DNA of 6,693 nt, from assembly GCA_900768735.1 (NCBI GenBank), contig CAAGDZ010000414.1, positions 1-6,693 on the forward strand, read 5' to 3'. Below are positions 1 through 5,175 of the stretch, piece by piece. Position numbers and translations under genes: made by a program. Every line of letters begins with the position of its first letter. The first letter of the stretch is position 1. Source of the DNA: Oscillospiraceae bacterium. GTDB taxonomy: Bacteria > Bacillota > Clostridia > Oscillospirales > Ruminococcaceae. Under the pieces are notes generated by a model. It had not been told where the DNA came from, did no database searches, and was given only the letters and a program-made list of their open reading frames with translations.

Positions 1-33
1 GAATAATCGGCGAAGCCGATACCATAATTATTC
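1..33. repeat. Nested inverted repeat at window edge
   Basis: ATCGGC (6-11) and GCCGAT (15-20) form a perfect 6-bp stem around a GAA loop. Outside it, GAATAAT (1-7) is the reverse complement of ATTATTC (27-33), sharing two bases with the inner arm. The hairpin lies just beyond the stop codon of the minus-strand CotH-like gene. It could be that gene's transcript-end hairpin, but no T-run follows within the window. It also resembles the end of a dispersed intergenic repeat of the kind found in Ruminococcaceae-like genomes; that resemblance is from memory and untested. The window edge may cut the element. Confidence 0.5.
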
Positions 34-55
34 ATTCTTCGTTATTCATTTTTCA
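28..55. repeat. Two tandem 14-bp direct repeats
   Basis: TTATTCATTCTTCG (28-41) is followed directly by TTATTCATTTTTCA (42-55), matching at 12 of 14 positions. A degraded third unit may run into the stop codon of the neighbouring gene. The array adjoins the inverted repeat at 1-33 and together they may be one intergenic element. No coding function is visible. Confidence 0.55.
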
Positions 56-63
56 ATATTCTT

Positions 64-2448
64 TTATTCCTTGTTCTCACTCATTGTCGGAGTGCCTGTC
101 TTATAGCTGCCGTCCGGCTTTCGTATCTGCGACTCGTCCTTTGAGCAGTCGATGATGACTACCTTTCCGAGTATCTTTCCCGTGCTGTCGGACAGACAGA
201 GCGTTTCGCCCGCCTTCAGGCTGAAATTGGCCTGTAGCTTTAAAAGCGAGCTGCTGTCCTTGTTGTTCTTGCACACGATAGTCAGCGCCTCGCCCGGCTG
301 TACGGTCACCGTCGGTATCTTCCACATATTGAGTATTGTCTCGTCATCTGAGAGGTACATATCCTTTGTGGATACCGCCGTATCGTTGGGGTTGTACAGC
401 TCAATCCAGTCGGCGTTTCCGCCGGTGTAGACCTCGCTTATGTATAATGGAGCATCGGAGACGGTTTTCTTTGCGTGAGCCTTTACCGTGATTACTCCGT
501 TCTTTGCCATATCGGCGGTGAGTGTCAATGTTTCGTCGGTCACCTTTTCGCCGTTTATCTCCCAGTAGTCAAACGCGTAGCCGGAATAGCTCTCCGCAGA
601 AAGCAAAACCCCGTATTTTGTAAAATACTCTGCCGTGAGCGTCTCGCCGTCCGATGATGTCCGGGTGTTCAGCATTACCTTTAATCCCGCCGCACCGCTT
701 ACGCTTACTGTGTACATTTCTTCTTCAAGCTCAAAGACCTTGCGAAGGTCACGGAGAATCACCTTGTATCGGTTCTTTGCAAAGTCGCGTATCTCTTTGC
801 GGCTGTTGTTGAATGTATCCTTGTTTGCCCACTCGGAGGTGACCCCGTGAGTCAGCGCATACATCTGCTCGTTGTCGCTTTCTTCAAGCTTTTCGTCCAG
901 AACTTTAAGTATATTTTCGGTGAAAAACGCTCCGCCGATAAGGTCGCAGATATTATTCGCAAGCTTTTCGCGCATATCCTCACGCTCTAAAAGCGCGGCT
1001 ACAAGCTCCGAGCCGCCCGCGGGGTGGGTGCCGTTCAGTATCTTTGAAAGCGTAGCGTTGTTGAAGCCATCGGAGTATAGTCCCCAAGCAAACTCCGCGT
1101 CAAACAGCAGGTACCGCCACTTTCCGTCGAGGTACTCGCTTGTTATCTCCTCGCCCTCGGAGGGGATATATCTCCACGCCTTATAGTTGTTTCCGGGCCA
1201 GTCGCGGTTGTCTATGAAAAGCTGGATTGCGAGATACCGCATATAGTTATCGATATCCACCATCGAGCAGAACTGCTCAAAGCGCGCGTCGTCGGTCAGT
1301 CCCGCTTTGGCAAACTCCAGCATCTCATTATAATCGTCTGCCGCGCCCTCGGCGTTTTCTTCATCTATTTCGCCCTCTGCCTTGCCTACTATCTGGTAGT
1401 TGTCCTTGTTTCCGCCGTAGCGGGTTTCGAGATAGCCCTTGCAGTAGGTCTGGTGCAGCCACGCGTAGCCGTAATACTCACCGTTTAAAAATACCGCCGC
1501 GGGAGCTGTCGCCTGCACGTCGAGATAACCCGACTGCCGCGCAAGCTCTGCGGAAAGCTCGTCGCGCACACCCGCAAACTCGCGGTCGTTCGCCCCGTTT
1601 CTGAGCGTTATCCTGTCAAACTTTGTAAGCAGTACACCCGACGCATCTGTCGCGTCGTCGAAAAACGCATATTTGAACATACCGTCTTCCGGCGTGTACA
1701 TCGTCCTTGCGATAAGCTTCCATGACTTCTGGCTGACCGAGCGCGAATATGCGCCCGACACCCTCGCGCCCGCCTGCTGGGTAAGAAGCATAGCTCCCGT
1801 GCTGTCGTATACCTCGACATACATCGGACGCTCGCCGTCCATGCCGTCCTGATTCCAGTTTGCGGGGTCTGTAGGCTTAATCTCGGAGCGGCCGTCATAT
1901 TCCTTTTCCAGCCACTCGTCGCGGATTTTACCCTCTACCGCTATGCCGTGCTCGTAGTCGTACAAATCGTACGGGTCAGCAGACAGCACAAACACATAGG
2001 TACCGCTGTCAAAACGCTCAAACACATCTGCGCCCGTGACATAGCTTTTGGTGATTACCTCCGATGTTTCTTCTTCGGTCACCGCTATCGCCTTTATCGT
2101 GGTCGCCTTGACCTCGCTGCCCGACTTAACTACAATCGGCTCGGTGTACCTGTCCGATTTTTCGGTGGGCACACTTCCGTCGAGAGTGTAGTATATCTTA
2201 GCACCGCTGTCCGCGGCGGTAAGCTCTACCGTTATGTTTTTATCATAAAATGTATCGGTATGTGAAAAGGTCACGGCTGCCGCCGCAGGCTGCTCTTCGA
2301 CGCCCGAAACGGCAGGGCTTATCGGTGCAAGCACCGGCAAAGCGTCCGCGTTTTTCTGATATATACCGTAGCCTATCGCCGCGGCCACGCCCGCGCCGAG
2401 CACGACGCCGAGGCAGATAAGTCTTTTGCTCAAAGTTGACAAGCTCAT
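64..2448 (-). CDS. CotH-family kinase-like surface protein with CHB_HEX_C, InlB-repeat-like and lamin-tail-like domains
   Basis: 794 residues. A short basic N-terminus and one hydrophobic segment (about 10-30) suggest a signal anchor with the bulk outside the cell. Residues about 63-138 resemble a chitobiase/hexosaminidase C-terminal domain (YYTLDGSVPT at 86-95). Residues about 205-565 resemble the CotH kinase domain: ITLRNGANDREF (280-291), an LNGEYYGYAWLHQ stretch (321-333), NRDWPGNNYKAW (414-425) and RYLLFDAEFAWG (445-456). D416 and D450 are candidate catalytic or metal-binding acids, with E452 where a second Asp is often seen; this mapping is inference. Residues about 577-660 resemble a divergent InlB B-repeat, and 664-780 a lamin-tail domain (ISEVYTGGNADWIELYNP). 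CotH proteins are atypical protein kinases, first known for phosphorylating spore-coat proteins in Bacillus; the accessory domains here point to a cell-surface substrate, possibly polysaccharide-associated. The ATG at 2448 has a good ribosome binding site. Transcribed alone, divergently from the S1 gene. Family call strong, substrate unknown. Confidence 0.88.
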   Translation of the reverse strand: MSLSTLSKRLICLGVVLGAGVAAAIGYGIYQKNADALPVLAPISPAVSGVEEQPAAAAVTFSHTDTFYDKNITVELTAADSGAKIYYTLDGSVPTEKSDRYTEPIVVKSGSEVKATTIKAIAVTEEETSEVITKSYVTGADVFERFDSGTYVFVLSADPYDLYDYEHGIAVEGKIRDEWLEKEYDGRSEIKPTDPANWNQDGMDGERPMYVEVYDSTGAMLLTQQAGARVSGAYSRSVSQKSWKLIARTMYTPEDGMFKYAFFDDATDASGVLLTKFDRITLRNGANDREFAGVRDELSAELARQSGYLDVQATAPAAVFLNGEYYGYAWLHQTYCKGYLETRYGGNKDNYQIVGKAEGEIDEENAEGAADDYNEMLEFAKAGLTDDARFEQFCSMVDIDNYMRYLAIQLFIDNRDWPGNNYKAWRYIPSEGEEITSEYLDGKWRYLLFDAEFAWGLYSDGFNNATLSKILNGTHPAGGSELVAALLEREDMREKLANNICDLIGGAFFTENILKVLDEKLEESDNEQMYALTHGVTSEWANKDTFNNSRKEIRDFAKNRYKVILRDLRKVFELEEEMYTVSVSGAAGLKVMLNTRTSSDGETLTAEYFTKYGVLLSAESYSGYAFDYWEINGEKVTDETLTLTADMAKNGVITVKAHAKKTVSDAPLYISEVYTGGNADWIELYNPNDTAVSTKDMYLSDDETILNMWKIPTVTVQPGEALTIVCKNNKDSSSLLKLQANFSLKAGETLCLSDSTGKILGKVVIIDCSKDESQIRKPDGSYKTGTPTMSENKE

Positions 2449-2452
2449 AATT

Positions 2453-2458
2453 ACTCCT
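2453..2458 (-). promoter_or_regulatory. Ribosome binding site of the CotH-like gene
   Basis: Minus-strand AGGAGT, five bases (counting from AGGAG) before the ATG at 2448. The match to the anti-Shine-Dalgarno sequence is strong and the spacing normal, so this fixes the start codon. Confidence 0.8.
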
Positions 2459-2489
2459 ATAAACAGATTTTACCGTACCTATACATATC

Positions 2490-2518
2490 ATTCTAGCAGA
2501 AAACGACAATAAAATCAA
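2490..2518 (-). promoter_or_regulatory. Extended -10 sigma-A-type promoter of the CotH-like gene
   Basis: On the minus strand, TTGATT (2518-2513) lies exactly 17 bp before TAGAAT (2495-2490). The -10 box is preceded by TGC, giving the extended form TGCTAGAAT. Transcription would start near 2483 and leave a leader of about 35 bases containing the ribosome binding site. No operator-like dyad overlaps it. Confidence 0.65.
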
Positions 2519-2607
2519 TAACAATTTTATATATCACGGACATTTTACCTCAAAAAGCCGCCGCTTTTCCCCGTGGCTAGAATAAACTCGCCAAGCCTGT
2601 CATAAAT

Positions 2608-2658
2608 ATGGTAAAAAAGTTATCGGAGAAGCAATCCGAGGAAGGAATGGTAGTATAA
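2608..2658 (+). other. Possible short upstream ORF (16 codons) abutting the S1 gene
   Basis: An ATG at 2608 opens a 16-residue frame that ends at TAA 2656-2658, directly before and in frame with the ATG of the S1 gene. An internal ATG at 2647 gives a three-residue version (Met-Val-Val) and has GAGG five bases upstream, better placed than for the main start. The ATG at 2608 has no visible ribosome binding site. The rest of the gap 2519-2607 is AT-rich and I see no convincing plus-strand promoter; TAGAAT at 2578-2583 lacks a -35 partner. Coding status is doubtful, but the layout could couple or limit translation of the downstream gene. Confidence 0.25.
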
Positions 2659-3606
2659 ATGACGGAGTATTTACCGGAGGGCAGAAGAACAGAGGACAGA
2701 GAAAACAAGGCGGCGCTGTGTTCTGTCCGTACTGTCGAGGCGGCAGGAAAGTCAGGGACTATACTTGAAGCGCCCTGCACCGTATGCGATACATCGCATA
2801 ACCTTATTGTGGATTTGGGGTGCATAAAAGGGATTATTCCGCGGTGCGAGGGTGCGATAGGCATAGACGACGGCACCACCCGCGATATTGCGCTTATATC
2901 AAGAGTAAACAAGCCCGTATGCTTCAAGGTGACGGGGATAGACAAAAGCGGTGCTGTGCCGGTCGCTGTGCTGTCGCGTAAAAAGGCTCAGCAGGACGCT
3001 GTCGAAAACTACATATCTCTATTAAAAAGCGGCGACATAATCCCCGCAAGGGTAACGCATTTAGAGCAGTTCGGCTGCTTTGTGGACATCGGCTGCGGCA
3101 TACCGTCCATGATACCGATTGACGCAATATCGGTGTCGCGGATAACCCATCCGTCCGACCGCTTTTCCACGGGTCAGGACATCTACGCGGTTGTAAAGGG
3201 GCGCGACGGCGGAAAAATCTGCCTTACTCATAAAGAATTGCTTGGCACATGGGAGCAGAACGCCGCACGCTTTTCGGTAGGAGAGACCGTACCGGGCATT
3301 ATCCGCTCGGTGGAGGAGTACGGGATTTTTGTAGAGCTTGCGCCTAATTTAGCCGGACTTGCCGAGCTTCGCCCCGACGTTGCGGCGGGAGACTACGCCT
3401 GCGTATATATCAAGGCGATTATCCCCGAAAAAATGAAAATCAAGCTGATAATCGTAAACACCTCTAAAAAGAGCTGTATAAAAGACGAGCCGCACTACTT
3501 CATGACCGGCGGCAGAATTGACAAATGGGTATATTCTACCGAAAACTCGCCGAAATATATATCAACCGATTTTTCCGCGGATGAGGGCGAATGTACAGCG
3601 GATTAA
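2659..3606 (+). CDS. S1 RNA-binding domain protein (ribosomal protein S1-like)
   Basis: 315 residues, cytoplasmic, no signal or membrane segment. Three S1-type OB-fold modules can be read. A degenerate one spans about 33-107 (NLIVDLGCIKGIIP at 48-61). A clear one spans about 124-193 (GDIIPARVTHLEQFGCFVDI). A second clear one spans about 207-266 (VGETVPGIIRSVEEYGIFVEL). These modules bind single-stranded RNA. The protein has fewer modules than a full RpsA and is not fused to IspH, so it is probably an accessory S1-like factor in translation or RNA handling rather than the main S1. An N-terminus reading M..YLPEG followed by a Glu-Asn-containing stretch is what I recall for a group of Clostridia S1-like proteins, which supports the ATG at 2659 although its ribosome binding site (AAGGA, 2642-2646) is 12 bases away. 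Cysteines C40, C43, C55 and C63 cluster in the first module. Transcribed away from the CotH-like gene. Exact role unknown. Confidence 0.85.
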   Translation: MTEYLPEGRRTEDRENKAALCSVRTVEAAGKSGTILEAPCTVCDTSHNLIVDLGCIKGIIPRCEGAIGIDDGTTRDIALISRVNKPVCFKVTGIDKSGAVPVAVLSRKKAQQDAVENYISLLKSGDIIPARVTHLEQFGCFVDIGCGIPSMIPIDAISVSRITHPSDRFSTGQDIYAVVKGRDGGKICLTHKELLGTWEQNAARFSVGETVPGIIRSVEEYGIFVELAPNLAGLAELRPDVAAGDYACVYIKAIIPEKMKIKLIIVNTSKKSCIKDEPHYFMTGGRIDKWVYSTENSPKYISTDFSADEGECTAD

Positions 3607-3627
3607 CATTTTATTTTTGTAAGGGAC

Positions 3628-3656
3628 TTGAAATTTTTGCTTATCGGGTGTATAAT
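3628..3656 (+). promoter_or_regulatory. Near-consensus sigma-A-type promoter of pduL
   Basis: TTGAAA (3628-3633), a 17-bp spacer and a perfect TATAAT (3651-3656). This is the best promoter in the window. The predicted transcript start is near 3663, so the ATG at 3661 would fall outside the message, and a leader of about 43 bases precedes the ATG at 3706. It lies 22 bp after the S1 stop codon and probably drives pduL plus the lipoprotein gene independently. Confidence 0.82.
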
Positions 3657-3687
3657 CTAAATGGTAATTGCGGCAAAAGCCGCCAAA

Positions 3688-3696
3688 AAGAAAGGA
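3688..3696 (+). promoter_or_regulatory. Ribosome binding site deciding the pduL start
   Basis: AAGAAAGGA lies nine bases before the ATG at 3706 and matches the anti-Shine-Dalgarno complement well. The alternative ATG at 3661 has no comparable site. Confidence 0.78.
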
Positions 3697-3705
3697 ATTT
3701 TAACG

Positions 3706-4275
3706 ATGGAAGTTTTACTCGAAACATCTGCACGTCACATTCACGTTTCACAGGAGGCTCTTGAGGCTCTGTTCGGCAAGGGTCACGAGCTTACAAAGAA
3801 AAAGGATTTATCACAGCCCGGTCAGTTTTCCTGCGAGGAAAGAGTTACTATCACCGGTCCTAAGAAGTCTATAGCAAACGTATCAATCTTAGGTCCCGTA
3901 AGACCCGCTACACAGGTTGAGCTGTCCGCTACAGACGCACGCTCTATCGGATGTCCGATAGTTGTAAGAGAGTCCGGCGATATTGCAGACACACCCGGCT
4001 GCAAAATCACAGGCCCCTGCGGCGAAATCGAAATCAGCGAGGGCGTAATCGTTGCGAAGCGCCACATCCACTTAGTTCCCGAGACTGCTGAAAAGTGGGG
4101 TCTCAAAAATAAGGACGTTGTAAGCGTTAAGGTAAATTCAGATGGCAGAGCCGCAGTTCTCGGCGATGTTGTAGTAAGAGTAAGCGAAAAGTTTGCCGAC
4201 GCTATGCACATCGACACCGACGAGTCAAACGCAGTGCTTGCAACCCCCGGAATGATGGTAGAAATCATCAAGTAA
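3706..4275 (+). CDS. pduL: PduL-type phosphate acyltransferase (phosphotransacylase)
   Basis: 189 residues from the ATG at 3706. PduL enzymes interconvert acyl-CoA plus phosphate with acyl-phosphate plus CoA, acting on acetyl- or propionyl-CoA and using zinc. They are unrelated in fold to Pta. The two half-domains are visible: SARHIHVS (8-15) with DLSQPGQF (34-41), then AKRHIHLVPETAEKWG (117-132) and MHIDTDESNA (167-176). H11, H13, H120, H122 and H168 fit the family's zinc ligands; E72 and R66 (GPVRPATQVE) fit the further ligand and phosphate-binding arginine; these roles are by family analogy. No amphipathic encapsulation peptide precedes the domain and no microcompartment shell gene is nearby, so a free cytoplasmic enzyme for acetate or propionate formation with ATP yield is likely. 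No acetate kinase gene is adjacent. A longer start at 3661 would add a basic 15-residue tail but sits on the promoter. The lipoprotein gene follows after 40 bp. Confidence 0.93.
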   Translation: MEVLLETSARHIHVSQEALEALFGKGHELTKKKDLSQPGQFSCEERVTITGPKKSIANVSILGPVRPATQVELSATDARSIGCPIVVRESGDIADTPGCKITGPCGEIEISEGVIVAKRHIHLVPETAEKWGLKNKDVVSVKVNSDGRAAVLGDVVVRVSEKFADAMHIDTDESNAVLATPGMMVEIIK

Positions 4276-4300
4276 ACCGAACACAAGCAACGTTGACTTA

Positions 4301-4307
4301 AAAGGAG
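4301..4307 (+). promoter_or_regulatory. Ribosome binding site of the lipoprotein gene
   Basis: AAAGGAG lies eight bases before the ATG at 4316. No separate promoter is visible in the 40-bp gap after pduL, which favours cotranscription. Confidence 0.78.
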
Positions 4308-4315
4308 TATGAATT

Positions 4316-5011
4316 ATGAAAAAGACCATTATATCTGCTATCCTATTATCTGCTCTTATCTTGACCGGACTTACTGCCTGCTCGTCAAATCAGGGCAGCA
4401 GCTCAGGCGCAGCTGAGAGCTCGGCGACTTCATCCGACGCTTCTGCAGTGGAAAGCAGCGAGGCCTCGTCCGACGCCTCTTCGGAATTAAGCAGTGAAGA
4501 ATCATCCTCGTCAGAGGAAATGTCCGAGGACGATGTAAAAGCTATAATGAGGGAGATTATCCCCACCGAGTTCAAGCTCCAGCTTTACAGTACATGTCAG
4601 ATTGAATATGACAAGGACGCAGAGCCGTATGTAATCAAAAACGAACAGGGCAATGATGTTCATTATCAGCCTGTAACCGAACCCGGACTTGATACGCTGC
4701 AGAATTTGAGCGATTTGTTCCACTCGGTTTACACCGATGATTACATAACCTCATTCTGCTACAATGTCTTTGAAGGCGATTATAAAATGTACACAGAAAA
4801 CGATGAAGGAAAGCTCTGTGTAACTATTGACGGCGGAGGAGCAGGCTCCACCACCTGGAACGCCGACACTATTACCGGACTCACCTTCGATAACCGTGGA
4901 ATCACCTTTGAAATCAGCGGTCTAACCTCGTATGACGAATCAATAACCGGCTACATGACGATTACAAACACCGAAAACGGCTGGCGTATAAGCAGCATTT
5001 TTTACTATTGA
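4316..5011 (+). CDS. Putative lipoprotein with Ser/Glu-rich linker, possibly IseA-like
   Basis: 231 residues. A lipoprotein signal peptide is clear: MKK, a hydrophobic core, then the lipobox L19-T20-A21-C22, so the mature protein should be lipidated at C22 and held on the outer face of the membrane. Residues 23-73 are a low-complexity Ser/Ala/Asp/Glu linker with an imperfect 12-residue duplication. The globular part (about 74-231) is not firmly recognised. Its order of motifs (YQPVTEP at 116-122, a VYTDDYITSF stretch, then GKLCVTIDGGGAG and a C-terminal NGWRISSI) resembles IseA-like lipoproteins, whose Bacillus relative inhibits D,L-endopeptidases of the cell wall. That link is tentative and needs a profile search. 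Downstream of pduL, apparently in the same transcript, and convergent with a cell-wall-type amidase. No transmembrane segment beyond the signal. Confidence 0.8.
   Translation: MKKTIISAILLSALILTGLTACSSNQGSSSGAAESSATSSDASAVESSEASSDASSELSSEESSSSEEMSEDDVKAIMREIIPTEFKLQLYSTCQIEYDKDAEPYVIKNEQGNDVHYQPVTEPGLDTLQNLSDLFHSVYTDDYITSFCYNVFEGDYKMYTENDEGKLCVTIDGGGAGSTTWNADTITGLTFDNRGITFEISGLTSYDESITGYMTITNTENGWRISSIFYY
4430..4501 (+). repeat. Imperfect tandem duplication in the lipoprotein linker
   Basis: Residues 39-50 (SSDASAVESSEA) and 51-62 (SSDASSELSSEE) match at 8 of 12 positions. The codons differ widely between copies, so the duplication is old or selection acts on composition only. It lengthens the spacer between the lipid anchor and the folded domain, and length may vary between strains. 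Confidence 0.6.
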
Positions 5012-5052
5012 TAAAACAGCGCTTGCCGCTTAAAAATCAGAGTTGTGTATTA

Positions 5053-5085
5053 TTCCCCGGAGAGATTTTCTCCGGGGGATTTTTT
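5053..5085 (+). terminator. Strong intrinsic terminator after the lipoprotein gene
   Basis: CCCCGGAGA (5055-5063) pairs perfectly with TCTCCGGGG (5069-5077) around a five-base loop. The stem extends by a T-G and a T-A pair, and six T residues follow (5080-5085). It starts 41 bp after the lipoprotein stop and ends the probable pduL-lipoprotein transcript. Confidence 0.9.
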
Positions 5086-5106
5086 CGTTCATTATCTTCT
5101 CTGCTT

Positions 5107-5153
5107 AAAAACTAACAGACCGTAAAGGAAGAATTATCCTTTAACGGTCTGTT
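5107..5153 (-). terminator. Intrinsic terminator of the amidase gene, possibly bidirectional
   Basis: AACAGACCGTAAAGGA (5114-5129) pairs with 5137-5153 as a 16-bp stem with one bulged A and a seven-base loop. On the minus strand the stem is followed by AGTTTTT (5113-5107). It begins 22 bp after the amidase stop codon. On the plus strand TTTTG follows, so it may back up the terminator at 5053-5085. Confidence 0.8.
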
Positions 5154-5175
5154 TTGTTATACATTTTTCGCCGCC

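Noticed and set aside
1227..1604. 125-codon plus-strand frame inside the CotH-like gene
   Set aside because: Arg/Pro/Ser-rich low-complexity translation typical of an antisense reading of a GC-richer gene, no domain.
2553..2568. AAAAGC-CGCC-GCTTTT inverted repeat in the divergent intergenic region
   Set aside because: Only six pairs, no T-run that would make a good terminator, and no visible link to either promoter; likely chance.
2577..2945. 122-codon minus-strand frame over the start of the S1 gene
   Set aside because: It overlaps the S1 coding region and its leader, with no domain and no promoter; treated as a shadow frame.
3661..3705. N-terminal extension of PduL as an encapsulation peptide
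   Set aside because: The ATG at 3661 lies at or before the predicted transcript start and lacks a ribosome binding site; no shell genes are present.
3822..4286. 154-codon open frame antisense to pduL
   Set aside because: It lies wholly opposite a strongly conserved enzyme gene, has no recognisable domain and no convincing ribosome binding site; it reflects codon use of the true gene.
5018..5030. Small AGCG/CGCT hairpin after the lipoprotein stop
   Set aside because: Only four base pairs, and a far stronger terminator follows at 5053-5085.
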